DNA of 64,000 nt from Flavitalea plasmicola (GCF_030546645.1 NZ_JAUOTO010000001.1:62001-126000), one strand, 5' to 3'; positions 18,489 to 28,842 are shown, numbered from the stretch's first letter. Program-made: numbers and translations. Notes: a model not told the origin generated them from the letters alone.

Positions 18489-20093
18489 ATGGGATCTATT
18501 ATGCAAATTACCATGCGATACAAAATCATTCCGGCGGGTGTTGTGCTGGCATTGGCCGTAACCTCCTGCAGTAAAAAATTCGTGACGCTCTACCCGGAAG
18601 GGCAGCTGAACGAAGCTGTTTTTTATAAGACGAACTCCGACTTTCAGCAAGCGCTGACGGGCGCTTATGTTCCCCTGCGTGATGCTGCGAATGTCGCCTT
18701 CTACCTGGAGGAAATGCGCGCCGACAATACTTTTTTCGATTATAACGCGAAGGACCGGGGCGGTACGGGCAACGAAAGTATCGCTGAATTCCTGGATGAT
18801 GCCAGCAACGACAATACCACATCCCTGTGGCAGGCTAACTTCCAGGGCATACAGCGCACCGACATTATTCTCGATAAGCTGGCGCAAAGCTCGCCGGCCG
18901 ACATGACTGACTCGTCGAAGAATGAGATCGTTGGCCAGGCAAAGGCGTTGCGAGCGCACTATTATTTCGAGCTGGTGCGTCTTTTCGGTTCCGTCCCCCT
19001 ATACCTGCACCAGGTGACGGACGCGAAGAATGCGATCGTCAATAAAAGCCCGGTGGACAGCGTCTATGCCCAGATCATTGCCGACTTTACCGATGCGCTC
19101 AGCAAGCTGTCCCCGCCTGCATTCCCGCAACCGGGGACGATCAACAAGGGGATGGTGGCTACCGAGCTGGGGTTGGTGTACCTGACGTTGAAACAATATG
19201 ACAAGGCGACGCCGTTGTTCCAATCGGTGACCCAGATGGGCTATTCGTTGCTGCCGAAATATGCGGACGTCTTCAGGGCGGCGAATGAGAACAGTGTGGA
19301 GTCCATCTTCGAGATTCAGTATTCGGCCGGGAATACCACCTCAAATGGCGCGCTCGCGGCCAATAACCAAAGCAGCGAGTTTGTGTACAACTTCATTCCT
19401 AATATGGCCAGCACGCAGTTGGTCCTGGGAGTAGACTATAACAATACGGCCGGCGGCTGGAATGTTCCTACGCAGAACCTTATTTTGACGTATGAGCCCG
19501 GGGATACCCGGCTCGATGCCAGCATTGGGGTGATCAAGGGACATTTGAATGAGCAGACCGATTTTGTGCCGGACAGCGTGGTAGGCATTTTGCACAATAT
19601 CGATACTACGGGAAAAGGAATGGGCTTTACCACGTCTTCGACACACCGGTTCATCAGGAAACAATACAATGCTCCTTATACGGGCGTCACCCAGAAATAC
19701 AACACGGGGGACGACTGGTATGTTTACCGGTATTCTGACTTACTGCTGATGCTGGCGGAATCCCTGAATGAGCAGGGGCAGCCAGCGGCCGCGCTGCCTT
19801 TTCTGAACCAGGTTCGTCAAAGGGCCGGCCTGGCGCCGGCGATGACCGCGGACCAGGGGACGCTGCGGGAAACCATCGCGCACGAACGCAGGGTGGAGCT
19901 GGCTTTCGAGAACCATCGCTGGTTCGACCTGGTACGCACCGGGAAGGCCGTAACTGTTATGTCGGCCTATGGGATACAGCAAAAACTGGCTTATCCCTTC
20001 CTGCTGCCGAACGCATACAATGTGACACAGGGCAAGCTGCTCTATGCGATACCTTCGCGGGACGTGCTGATCAATCCGGGGTTGGGGCAGTAA
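18489..20093 (+). CDS. SusD/RagB-family glycan-binding lipoprotein
   Basis: A 534-residue lid protein of the preceding SusC. Lipobox AVTSC; the cysteine is residue 27 from this start, or 19 if the ATG at 18513 is used, which gives a more usual signal peptide. SusD helices include AKALRAHYYFELVRLFG in the N-terminal TPR part and the C-terminal ERRVELAFENHRWFDLVRTG. It sits on the cell surface and delivers glycans to SusC. The ligand is unknown. Confidence 0.94.
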   Translation: MGSIMQITMRYKIIPAGVVLALAVTSCSKKFVTLYPEGQLNEAVFYKTNSDFQQALTGAYVPLRDAANVAFYLEEMRADNTFFDYNAKDRGGTGNESIAEFLDDASNDNTTSLWQANFQGIQRTDIILDKLAQSSPADMTDSSKNEIVGQAKALRAHYYFELVRLFGSVPLYLHQVTDAKNAIVNKSPVDSVYAQIIADFTDALSKLSPPAFPQPGTINKGMVATELGLVYLTLKQYDKATPLFQSVTQMGYSLLPKYADVFRAANENSVESIFEIQYSAGNTTSNGALAANNQSSEFVYNFIPNMASTQLVLGVDYNNTAGGWNVPTQNLILTYEPGDTRLDASIGVIKGHLNEQTDFVPDSVVGILHNIDTTGKGMGFTTSSTHRFIRKQYNAPYTGVTQKYNTGDDWYVYRYSDLLLMLAESLNEQGQPAAALPFLNQVRQRAGLAPAMTADQGTLRETIAHERRVELAFENHRWFDLVRTGKAVTVMSAYGIQQKLAYPFLLPNAYNVTQGKLLYAIPSRDVLINPGLGQ

Positions 20094-20161
20094 AGAATTA
20101 GCTGATCTACATGACTTCTACATCATTATATATATAATTCCTTTTTATTCAGGAATTCTTA

Positions 20162-20173
20162 GCAAACGTTTGC
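20162..20173. promoter_or_regulatory. LacI-type operator 1
   Basis: GCAAACGTTTGC is a perfect 12-base palindrome with the central CG typical of LacI-family operators. It lies 88 bases before the second susC start, in the 167-base gap after the first susCD pair. A LacI regulator is the last gene of the downstream operon. Confidence 0.7.
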
Positions 20174-20194
20174 GTAAATAAACTGACGTCCATA

Positions 20195-20208
20195 TGAAAA
20201 CGATTTCA
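20195..20208. promoter_or_regulatory. LacI-type operator 2
   Basis: TGAAAACGATTTCA has 5-base arms TGAAA/TTTCA around a CG-containing centre, the usual LacI-family layout. Its centre is 34 bases, about three helical turns, from operator 1, so a dimer of dimers could bridge them. Confidence 0.6.
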
Positions 20209-20260
20209 GTTATTTTCGACAAGTTTGGGGGAGAGTACTTTAAACTCCAAAACGATTGCT

Positions 20261-23200
20261 ATGCTATTATACATGACTCCTCCACTGGGCCATAGCTCCC
20301 TTCGTAAGCTAACCTTTTTCCTTTTTTTACTTACAGTCTCCTTGTCCTCCACTGCACAGGTGAGAACAGTGACCGGTGTGGTAAAGGACGTAGCCGGCAG
20401 CCCCCTGTCGGGCGTTTCGATCGTCGTACAGAAGACCAGCACAGGGACCACCACGGACTCGGCCGGCCGTTATTCCATCAGGGCGGCCGTCGGCGCCACG
20501 CTCATCTTTTCTTCTGCCAATGGGGCCACAGCCAAGGTCACCGTTGGAGACAAAACAGAATATAATGTCACGCTGGAACCGAAGGTCAGCGCCCTGAACG
20601 ATGTGGTCGTCGTCGGTTATGGACGTCAGAAAAAAGTAAACCTGGTGGGCGCCGTAGGTACGGTGAATGTGGACGAAAAGATGACGGGCCGCGCCATTCC
20701 CAACATCTCGGTCGGCCTCAGCGGAATGATACCCGGTCTGACAGCGACCCAATCCACCGGCATGGCAGGCAAGAACGGCGCCACTCTCCTGATCCGGGGC
20801 CTGGGCACTCCCAACAACAGCAACCCGCTGATCGTTGTGGACGGCATACCCGACGTGGATATCAACCGGGTGAACGTCAACGACATCGAGACCGTCTCCG
20901 TCCTGAAGGACGCTGCCTCCGCCTCCGTGTACGGATCGAGGGCCGCCAATGGGGTCATATTGATCACTACCCGCACAGGCAAAGGGATGAACAAGACGCT
21001 GTTCAGCTTCAATGGCAACGCCGCCCTGGAAAAACCGACCAAGGGCATCGACTTCCTGGCAAACTATCCGCTGGCCCTGACGCTCGAACAACGCCGTGCA
21101 TCCGTGAGTACGCTGCCTGCCAACCAGGCGTTCAGGAATGGCACTATCGACCAATGGATGGCCCTGGGAATGATCGATCCGCTGCGCTATCCCAATACGG
21201 ACTGGTGGAACATCATCATGCGGGATGGTAAGCTGCAGAACTACAATGTTTCCGCCACTGGCGGCAGCGAAAAAGCGAATTTCTTCGCTTCGGTGGGTGT
21301 GAGAAATGAGAATGGCCTGCAGATCAACAACGATTACAAGCAATATAATGCACGGTTTAATTTCGATTACAAGCTGAAGAGCAATATGAACACGGGTGTA
21401 AGGTTCAACGGCAACTGGTCCTACTTTACCTATGCACTGGAAGAAGGGTTCACTGATGGCGCTCCCACCAATACGGCCGGCCTGGACATGCAATATGCCA
21501 TCGCCGGCATCACGCCCTACGATCCCGTCTCCGGAAAATTTGGCGGCGTCATGGCTTATGGCGATGATCCCCAGGCATACAATCCTTATATGCTATATAT
21601 CAATGCCCCCAACAAGCAGAACAGGCAGGAGGTCAACGCCACCGCTTATTGGGACTGGACCCCTGTGAAAGGGCTTACGGCCGGGCTGGACTACAACCTG
21701 ATCTATTACAACCAGTTCAATTCCAGCGCACCTATACCGGCCCAGGCATGGAACTTCCAGACGAACGCATACGGCAGCCGTGTATATTTTGGCCCCAATG
21801 CCCCCGTCAGCAATACCAACCTCAACGGCTATAAGACGTTGATGAATGCCCGGCTGAATTACCATACGAATTTCGGGGGCGATCACGATCTCTCGGCCCT
21901 GCTGGTCTACAGCGAGGAATACTGGAACGATCGCTCGCTGGGAGCCTCCCGGAATGACCGCTTTTCGTCCAGCATTACCGAGATCGACGGTGCGCTGCCC
22001 AATGTGTATTCCAACAGCGGCAGCTCCAGTGCGGAAGGGCTACGATCCTACATCAGCCGTGTCAACTACACCGCTTTTGGCAAATATATCCTGGAAGGGG
22101 ATATGCGGGTGGACGGCTCCTCGAAGTTCGTTCCGGGCCAGCGCTATGGGGTCTTCGGTTCCGGCGCCATTGGCTGGCGTTTTACAGAAGAGCCTTTCCT
22201 GCGGCCTTTCCTGGACAAGTTCCTCAGCAGCGGTAAGCTCCGCGCCACTTACGGAACCCTGGGCAACAACAGCGGCGTAGGAAGATATGAGCAGCAGACG
22301 ACACTGACGGCCAACAACTATATGATCAATGGGGTCGGAGTCATCGGCCTGGTCAATGCCAAGCTGATCAACCAAAATCTGTCCTGGGAGTCTACCACCG
22401 CACTGAACCTTGGAATGGAGCTGGGATTCTTCAACAGCAGGCTGACAGCTGAAGTGGACTACTACGACCGGTTGACAAAAGGCATCATACAGCCTGCACA
22501 GCTGTCCAACCTGCTGATCGGTGCGTTCAACCCTCCCAATACCAACATCGGCAATATGCGCAACCGGGGTGTGGAGCTGACGCTCGGATGGAGGGATCGT
22601 ATCGGTCAGGTGACCTATGGGGTCAGCGTGAACGGAAGTTATAACAAGACACGACTGGAATCATGGAGTCAGCTGTTGACCCGGGGAGCCACGTATACCA
22701 ACTCCAGCAACGTCACCAGCAACGTGTTCCTCAACATGCCTTACAACTATGTGTACACCTATGTCGACTATGGCATAGCCCAGACATGGGCCGATGTCTA
22801 TAGCCATACGCCGCAGAACATCCAGCCCGGAGACCTTATCCGCGCAGATCTCAACGGGGACGGAAAGATCGATGAGAATGACCGGAAAGCGCTGCAGGCC
22901 TCCCGCGACAGGCCAACCACCAGCTTTACGCTGAACGCGTATGCATCCTGGAAAGGTATCGACGTAGCGATGTTATGGACGGGCACCGGAGGCCGGAAGG
23001 ATTTCTGGATCAATGCTTTCAATAACCCTAATTTCGGCGCCACGCGTTATGCCGTCAACCAGCAGGATGTCACCAACCCCTGGTCCGTCGAGAACCGGGA
23101 CGGCACCTGGCCCCGACTCGGCGGCAACACTAATAATTCGAGCACCACGGCCCCCACTTCTTTCTGGCTGTATGACATGACCTATCTCCGGCTGAAGAAC

Positions 23201-23395
23201 GTGCAGGTGGGCTATACCTTCCCCAAGCCATTGTTCAGGAGCCTGGGTGTAAGCAATTTCCGCATTTCAGGCTCGGCGGAGAACCTGCTGACGATCACCT
23301 CTTATCCGGGTCTTGATCCGGAAAAGGCTGGTAATAACAATAATATCTATCCTCTCAATAAAGCCTATTCAGTAGCTGTTCAGCTAGGATTCTAA
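20261..23395 (+). CDS. SusC/RagA-family TonB-dependent transporter, second pair
   Basis: A 1044-residue transporter with a signal peptide (LTFFLFLLTVSLSSTAQ), a carboxypeptidase-regulatory-like domain (VTGVVKDVAGSPLSGVSIVV), a plug (DVVVVGYGRQKKVNLVGAVG, then GVILITTRTG) and a barrel ending VAVQLGF. The ATG at 20261 was chosen; the open frame continues up to a TTG at 20225 without a better signal. It opens a probable operon of seven genes running to the LacI gene at 31787. Confidence 0.95.
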   Translation: MLLYMTPPLGHSSLRKLTFFLFLLTVSLSSTAQVRTVTGVVKDVAGSPLSGVSIVVQKTSTGTTTDSAGRYSIRAAVGATLIFSSANGATAKVTVGDKTEYNVTLEPKVSALNDVVVVGYGRQKKVNLVGAVGTVNVDEKMTGRAIPNISVGLSGMIPGLTATQSTGMAGKNGATLLIRGLGTPNNSNPLIVVDGIPDVDINRVNVNDIETVSVLKDAASASVYGSRAANGVILITTRTGKGMNKTLFSFNGNAALEKPTKGIDFLANYPLALTLEQRRASVSTLPANQAFRNGTIDQWMALGMIDPLRYPNTDWWNIIMRDGKLQNYNVSATGGSEKANFFASVGVRNENGLQINNDYKQYNARFNFDYKLKSNMNTGVRFNGNWSYFTYALEEGFTDGAPTNTAGLDMQYAIAGITPYDPVSGKFGGVMAYGDDPQAYNPYMLYINAPNKQNRQEVNATAYWDWTPVKGLTAGLDYNLIYYNQFNSSAPIPAQAWNFQTNAYGSRVYFGPNAPVSNTNLNGYKTLMNARLNYHTNFGGDHDLSALLVYSEEYWNDRSLGASRNDRFSSSITEIDGALPNVYSNSGSSSAEGLRSYISRVNYTAFGKYILEGDMRVDGSSKFVPGQRYGVFGSGAIGWRFTEEPFLRPFLDKFLSSGKLRATYGTLGNNSGVGRYEQQTTLTANNYMINGVGVIGLVNAKLINQNLSWESTTALNLGMELGFFNSRLTAEVDYYDRLTKGIIQPAQLSNLLIGAFNPPNTNIGNMRNRGVELTLGWRDRIGQVTYGVSVNGSYNKTRLESWSQLLTRGATYTNSSNVTSNVFLNMPYNYVYTYVDYGIAQTWADVYSHTPQNIQPGDLIRADLNGDGKIDENDRKALQASRDRPTTSFTLNAYASWKGIDVAMLWTGTGGRKDFWINAFNNPNFGATRYAVNQQDVTNPWSVENRDGTWPRLGGNTNNSSTTAPTSFWLYDMTYLRLKNVQVGYTFPKPLFRSLGVSNFRISGSAENLLTITSYPGLDPEKAGNNNNIYPLNKAYSVAVQLGF

Positions 23396-23409
23396 AACTT
23401 GCCATCTAT

Positions 23410-25284
23410 ATGAAATCGATACACCTCATTTTTCCAGCATGCATTCCAGCGCTGCTCCTGGCCATGATACTGACCGTATCCTGCAGGAAGGGGCTGCTGG
23501 ACCAGACACCTACTACCAATCCTTCTCCCAGCACTTTCTGGAAGACGGAATCGGACGCTACTTCGGCTCTCTATGGTCTTTACGCGGCTGCAAGACCCTG
23601 TTTCGACCGGGACTATTATTTTGACGGCCAGTCCGAGTATTTCAGGTGCCGCGGCACCAGCGCTACGAACAACAATCTCAGGCTGGGAGATGCTTACCAG
23701 AGCAACAGCTCTGCCAACATGTTCGCGCCCAGCGGCTATGGACAGTACTTCGACAAGATGTATCAATATCTTTTCGGCGTCGTGGACCGCGCCAACTATG
23801 TCATCGACAATGTGACGAAGATGCAGGCTTCCGGCGGGCAGCTGGCTACTTCCAAAATACTCCAGACCATCCAGGGAGAGTCGCGGCTGCTGCGGGCGCT
23901 GGCTTATTTCAAGCTGATCTGCATGTGGGGTGATGTGCCCTATTATACCCTTTCGCCTGCCACCAATGCGGATGTGGCCACGCTGCCGCGTACGCCCATA
24001 GGGAAGGTGAAGGACTCCATCCTGGCGGATCTTACCTTTGCTTTTAACAATATGCCCACGAAGGCCACCGACCTGGGACGGTCCTCAAAGGTCGCGGCCC
24101 TGGCCCTTCGGGGAAAGGTACAGCTGTACTGGGGTTCCTGGAATAAATACGGCTGGCCCGAGCTGGATGGGTTTACGCCCAGCGCTTCCGAGGCAACTGC
24201 TGCCTTTACCGCTGCTGCCGCTGACTTCAAGTCCGTCGCCAATGACTATAGCCTTACCCTTTATATGAACGGCGATCCCGGCCAGATCGATTCGCTGGGC
24301 AAGGCAGACGTATTGCCCAACTATTTTACCCTGTTCACGCCAAAGGCCAATGCCAATAACCCGGAAATGCTGCTGGTATTTACCCATGGCGGTACAGGGA
24401 CCAACCAGGGTGAGGAGCTGATGCGTGACTTCGCGGGACGCTCGCACGAAGGCTCCCAATGCTGGGTCTCTCCCCGTTATGAGCTTGCAGACCGGTATCA
24501 ATCATTGACCACCGGTGATTTTGTCACACCCCTGATCCCGATGAACCCTACCGTCCCTGCCGCCGGCAATGTCGCAAGGACCACCCCCGGCTCCGCCGTA
24601 AATCCCAACAGCTACCGGGACCGTGACTATCGCATGAAGGCCACCATTCAATGGGACTATGAGGTGAGCATCGGCAGCGCATCGCAGGCATCCACGGGTT
24701 TTGTCCCTTTCATCTATAAGACATGGGCTGGCAACGTCACCATCAACGGCGTCAACTATCTCACCTATAATACGGACGGATGTAATTCGGGATATGTATT
24801 CCGCAAATTCGTACGCAACTATGCGGGACAGGGACGCAGCGATGGGGATTACGCCTGGCCGGTGATACGTCTGGCCGATGTTTACCTGATGTATGCCGAA
24901 GCCTCCAACGAGATCGCCGGGCCACAGGCGGATGCCATCGACCTGGTGAACAAAGTGCGCCACCGGGGCAACCTGCCCCCACTGGCAGCCACAAAGACAG
25001 ATAATTACCAGGACTTTTTCAATGCGATCGAGCAGGAGCGGATCGTGGAGCTCGTAGGAGAAGGGCAACGTTCCTTCGACCTTCGCCGCTGGCGCGCGAT
25101 CGAAAGAGTATGGGGACCTCCCGGCAGCCCGGGCCTATGGCGCATCGATACCTGGGGCGCCCAGCAATCACGCTACTTCCAGAATACGTCGGACCTGGAA
25201 TACCACCAGGATTATATTTTCAAGATCCCCCAGTCGGAGCGTGACAAGAACTCGAACCTCACCCAGAATATACCCTGGAGATAA
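23410..25284 (+). CDS. SusD/RagB-family lipoprotein, second pair
   Basis: A 624-residue surface lipoprotein with its acylated Cys at 25 (ILTVSC). It is larger than the first SusD (534). Family helices include GESRLLRALAYFKLICMWG and the C-terminal IEQERIVELVGEGQRSFDLRRW. It starts 14 bases after the second susC and pairs with it. Confidence 0.94.
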   Translation: MKSIHLIFPACIPALLLAMILTVSCRKGLLDQTPTTNPSPSTFWKTESDATSALYGLYAAARPCFDRDYYFDGQSEYFRCRGTSATNNNLRLGDAYQSNSSANMFAPSGYGQYFDKMYQYLFGVVDRANYVIDNVTKMQASGGQLATSKILQTIQGESRLLRALAYFKLICMWGDVPYYTLSPATNADVATLPRTPIGKVKDSILADLTFAFNNMPTKATDLGRSSKVAALALRGKVQLYWGSWNKYGWPELDGFTPSASEATAAFTAAAADFKSVANDYSLTLYMNGDPGQIDSLGKADVLPNYFTLFTPKANANNPEMLLVFTHGGTGTNQGEELMRDFAGRSHEGSQCWVSPRYELADRYQSLTTGDFVTPLIPMNPTVPAAGNVARTTPGSAVNPNSYRDRDYRMKATIQWDYEVSIGSASQASTGFVPFIYKTWAGNVTINGVNYLTYNTDGCNSGYVFRKFVRNYAGQGRSDGDYAWPVIRLADVYLMYAEASNEIAGPQADAIDLVNKVRHRGNLPPLAATKTDNYQDFFNAIEQERIVELVGEGQRSFDLRRWRAIERVWGPPGSPGLWRIDTWGAQQSRYFQNTSDLEYHQDYIFKIPQSERDKNSNLTQNIPWR

Positions 25285-25311
25285 GTTATTACACTCAAAA
25301 ATCTAACAACA

Positions 25312-25716
25312 ATGAAATATATAGCGATAGCATTGATAGTCCTGCTGGCGGCATGCACCTGGGCCGCCTGTAGTAAGAGCGTCCCCGTGGATGAGGACGG
25401 CCTGCTGATCACGACCCGGAGGGATTGCTTTGTCAGCAGCTTCGAATTGCTGGGAACCGATTATGTCAGCGTCCGCTCCGGCGCCGCCACCATCGATACC
25501 ACGGCCCAGACCGTAAAGGTCACGGTGCTGTTTGGCTCAGATCTTAAGCACCTCTATCCCCAATTCAGCCTTGCCCAGGATTGTAAGCTGAATCCCAAGA
25601 TCACGGGCTTTGTGGACTTTTCCGATACGTTGAACCCTAAGAAATGGACCGTCATATCCGGCGACCGCCAGGTGAAAAAAGAATATAGCGTCATCCTCAG
25701 TGTTCAACACAGGTAA
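25312..25716 (+). CDS. Small surface lipoprotein, DUF5018-like Ig domain
   Basis: A 134-residue lipoprotein (lipobox near Cys15 or Cys20). One Ig-like beta domain ends in KKWTVISGDRQVKKEYSVIL, a pattern shared by DUF5018 and related domains of Bacteroidota glycan-binding proteins. It follows susD by 27 bases. A role as a surface glycan-binding accessory protein is inferred from position. Confidence 0.65.
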   Translation: MKYIAIALIVLLAACTWAACSKSVPVDEDGLLITTRRDCFVSSFELLGTDYVSVRSGAATIDTTAQTVKVTVLFGSDLKHLYPQFSLAQDCKLNPKITGFVDFSDTLNPKKWTVISGDRQVKKEYSVILSVQHR

Positions 25717-25742
25717 AGATTATTCATTCTAAAAGAAACAAA

Positions 25743-26753
25743 ATGCAATACAGATCCAAATACATCGGTTATGCTGCCTTACTGCTGGGGGTGCTGTCGC
25801 TTTTCGCCGCCTCCTGTAAGAAAGATGGATATGCCCTTCCGAAGCCCTCGGACAAGCTGCAGAACGAAGCCATTAAAAGAACGCTGGGACCGAATATAGT
25901 GGGCCAGCCGATCGAATTTGCCTATGCTATGGCCATCCTGCCCAGTAAAGGCAAGTTGGTGTCCTGTACGGCGGAAGCCTCCATTGCGGGCGCTGCCGGC
26001 ACCTATATGGACAATAGATCTTATTATACGGATGTCACGGGCACCGATGTCGGCGTCACCGTAGGATCACCTTCCGTCACCAGCGGCGCCACGACGACAG
26101 TGACCTACACGGCCGATACTTCTGCGGCTACGCTCCGGTACTTCTATGTGATCCCTGAAGAAGCCCGCGGCAAATCAGTGACCATTAAGTTTACAGCCAA
26201 AAGCAGCAATGGCGAGACGATCTCTACTACGATGGGGCCCTATACCATTACCCGGATGGATATGCGGCTGAACATGAAGCTCTCCAATAAGAACATGATG
26301 TATATTTCCATTGGGGACAGCACGGTCTATGATTCCGCGGGCGCTGCCGCCCATGCCGGCAACATCGACCTGGTCTACCTGTACCGCAACCTCACCACCA
26401 GCGCTTTCAACCATGCCCTGGTAGCTCCCGCAGCCGACACGACCTACCTGCCGGGCGTGCTCCTGCCCCCGGGCGTGAACAGGACAGCCAAATTGCTGAA
26501 GGTCTTTAACCTCCAGGATCATAATCTTGCACCCACCGAGCAATACGGTGGTACTTTTATAGACGATGTCGATTTCCAAAAGCTTGATCTGACAGGCGAT
26601 CCGAATTACGCCATCAATCTCAAACAAGGCGCGGGCGTATGGGTGGAGACGGCCGACGGGAAATACCGGGCATATATCTATTTCAATGCGGTGGCTACTG
26701 CGGGAACTGCTACTGTCAGTATGAAACGGTATACTTTGACTAATGGGAAATAA
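25743..26753 (+). CDS. Surface lipoprotein, DUF4466-like
   Basis: A 336-residue lipoprotein (FAASC; Cys about 22). The N-terminal part (EAIKRTLGPNIVGQPIEFAY, then EASIAGAAGTY) resembles DUF4466 proteins found in polysaccharide loci; the assignment is from memory of the family pattern. The rest is beta-rich. It probably binds polysaccharide at the cell surface (SGBP role). Its stop codon lies 11 bases inside the lyase gene, so the two are translationally coupled. Confidence 0.65.
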   Translation: MQYRSKYIGYAALLLGVLSLFAASCKKDGYALPKPSDKLQNEAIKRTLGPNIVGQPIEFAYAMAILPSKGKLVSCTAEASIAGAAGTYMDNRSYYTDVTGTDVGVTVGSPSVTSGATTTVTYTADTSAATLRYFYVIPEEARGKSVTIKFTAKSSNGETISTTMGPYTITRMDMRLNMKLSNKNMMYISIGDSTVYDSAGAAAHAGNIDLVYLYRNLTTSAFNHALVAPAADTTYLPGVLLPPGVNRTAKLLKVFNLQDHNLAPTEQYGGTFIDDVDFQKLDLTGDPNYAINLKQGAGVWVETADGKYRAYIYFNAVATAGTATVSMKRYTLTNGK

Positions 26754-28818
26754 ACACTTTATTATCCTGCTCGTGGTGGCAGGATCGGTCGCCCGCTTTC
26801 CGGCCAAAACAATGGCGCAAACTTTTGTGCATCCGGGCATCGACCAGACGTCCCAGGACCTGGCCTATATGAGGAAAAAGGTACTTGCCGGGGACCAGCC
26901 CTGGAAGGCTTCATTCGACAGGCTGAAAGCTGCGGCAGACACGGACTTTATCGTGAAGGTGCATACGCATGTGCTCCGGGGGCCTTATGGCAGGCCGAAC
27001 ATCGGCGGCGATGATCTGTCGAGATCCGCCAACATGGCTTACAACTATGCGCTGGTGTGGTATGTCACCCGGGATAAGACCTATGCGGACAAGGCCATCG
27101 CCATCCTGAATGCCTGGTCTCCCGCGCTATGGGACCTGGATTACAACGACGCCAAGCTGCTGGCAGCCTGGACGGGCCATCTTCTTTGCAATGCGGCAGA
27201 GATCCTGCGGTACACCGGCGCCGGCTGGCAGCAGAAGGACATTGCTGCTTTCAGCCAGATGCTGATGACTGTCTACTACCCGTTGATGCGCCCCTATTTC
27301 CCCCAGGCCAATGGCAACTGGGATGGGGCCATTATCCATTCGCTGATCGCCATCGCCATATTCACCGACAGCCGGGCCTTGTTTAACAATGCCATCGACC
27401 ATTTCAAACATGCACCCGTGAATGGCAGCATCTTCAAATATATCTATCCCAATGGACAATGCCAGGAAAGTCCAAGGGACCAGGGGCATGTTCAATTGGG
27501 CATCGGAGAGTTTGCCGGAGCTGCACAGGCGGCGTATACCCAGGGGACCGACCTGTTCTCCATTGCAGACAACCGTATAGCACTGGGTTTTGAATATACA
27601 GCCCGTTTTCTGCTGGGCGATACACCCTATTGTTACTGCAATATTTCGGAACGTGTAAAAGTGCTGCGGGATGATTATGAATATGTTTACCGCCACTATT
27701 CCGCGAAAGGCCTGAACCTGCCTTATACCAGGCGGGCGGCTGATTCGGTGCGGCCCAGGGCTTCACGCAGCGTGCTGACGGCGGTGCGCACGCCTGCGGG
27801 TGGACCGGTGTCCAAAGCCTCCACTTTGAAATTCAGCGGTATTTCCTATATCGCGGGTGCGGGGGCTATGCCGGCTCCGCGTCCGGAGGTCCCTGCGGAC
27901 GCCTTATGGGTGGCGCCGGGTCAATCGATCCAGCGGGCCCTGGACTCGGCTGCCACGACGCACAGCAAATGGATCGTGGTAAAGGCGGGTCTCCATATTT
28001 TCCCCGCCCCGTTGAAGCTCCCATCTGGTGTTACCCTCATGGGTGAGGGCGCCGGCACTGTGCTCACCCTCGACACGGCATCGGGTGGCAGGGAAGCCAT
28101 GATCAACGCGGATCCCGATATGCACGATGTAACCCTCCGGGACCTGGTGATCGAGGCCGGCAACAGGACCATCCCGGGTTATGATCCGAATAGCTCCCGT
28201 TCTATAAAGGGCGGGTACAACCGGGGCGGCATTCTCTTCCGAAGCGATGGCGAAAGGCGGATGGAACGCATCAACCTCATCGATCTCACGGTGAGGAATG
28301 CCACCTATTCCGGGGTGTCCATCAGTGGCGCAGCGAATGTCAACGTCGACCACTGCGACCTTTCAGAGAATGGCGCCAGCGTGCCGCCTGGTCCTAAGCT
28401 CAACCACAACCTCCTGCTGGCGCATTGCGACCATATACAGATTCGCGGCAGCAGGCTGGTGACTTCTCCCTTCGGCAGCGGGGTCTCCCTGGACCAATGC
28501 AGCGACGTATCCGTTGCCAATTGCGAGATCGCACGCAATGGCTATTACGGTATTCTTCTCGCGGAATGCAAGCACGTATCGGTGACAGGGAACCTCGTGG
28601 AAGCTAATGACCGCAGTGGCATCATGGCGGAATGCTTATTTAACGGGAACGCTTATCTTGTCGTCAGCGGCAATCGTATCCAGTATAACAATGGCTATGG
28701 AGTGGAAAGCTATGCCGCCGCCAACAGCACGGTGAAGAACAATATGTATGAGGGGAATGGTAATGAGCCAGGCCAGGAGAAGATCAGTGCGGACAAACGG
28801 CTGCTGATGGATAAGTGA
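26743..28818 (+). CDS. Alginate-lyase-family domain fused to a beta-helix domain
   Basis: A 691-residue exported protein (signal about 1-25). Residues about 40-320 are an alpha/alpha-toroid of the alginate lyase superfamily (PF05426-like, PL5/PL38-type): NGNWDG (190-195) is followed by H199, and ESPRDQGHVQLGIG starts at 242 with the conserved R245 and H249. Residues about 385-680 form a right-handed parallel beta-helix (GSGVSLDQCSDVSVANCEI, NGYYGILLAECKHVSVTG) like pectate lyase-type or carbohydrate-processing folds. Substrate is presumably a uronic-acid polysaccharide. The two fold classes are usually separate proteins, so the fusion is unusual. Confidence 0.75.
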   Translation: MGNKHFIILLVVAGSVARFPAKTMAQTFVHPGIDQTSQDLAYMRKKVLAGDQPWKASFDRLKAAADTDFIVKVHTHVLRGPYGRPNIGGDDLSRSANMAYNYALVWYVTRDKTYADKAIAILNAWSPALWDLDYNDAKLLAAWTGHLLCNAAEILRYTGAGWQQKDIAAFSQMLMTVYYPLMRPYFPQANGNWDGAIIHSLIAIAIFTDSRALFNNAIDHFKHAPVNGSIFKYIYPNGQCQESPRDQGHVQLGIGEFAGAAQAAYTQGTDLFSIADNRIALGFEYTARFLLGDTPYCYCNISERVKVLRDDYEYVYRHYSAKGLNLPYTRRAADSVRPRASRSVLTAVRTPAGGPVSKASTLKFSGISYIAGAGAMPAPRPEVPADALWVAPGQSIQRALDSAATTHSKWIVVKAGLHIFPAPLKLPSGVTLMGEGAGTVLTLDTASGGREAMINADPDMHDVTLRDLVIEAGNRTIPGYDPNSSRSIKGGYNRGGILFRSDGERRMERINLIDLTVRNATYSGVSISGAANVNVDHCDLSENGASVPPGPKLNHNLLLAHCDHIQIRGSRLVTSPFGSGVSLDQCSDVSVANCEIARNGYYGILLAECKHVSVTGNLVEANDRSGIMAECLFNGNAYLVVSGNRIQYNNGYGVESYAAANSTVKNNMYEGNGNEPGQEKISADKRLLMDK

Positions 28819-28842
28819 GTGGATCACTACAATACTTGCGAT

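Noticed and set aside
20136-20157. Terminator after the first susD
   Set aside because: AATTCC/GGAATT gives only a six-base AT-rich stem with a long loop and no U-run after it.
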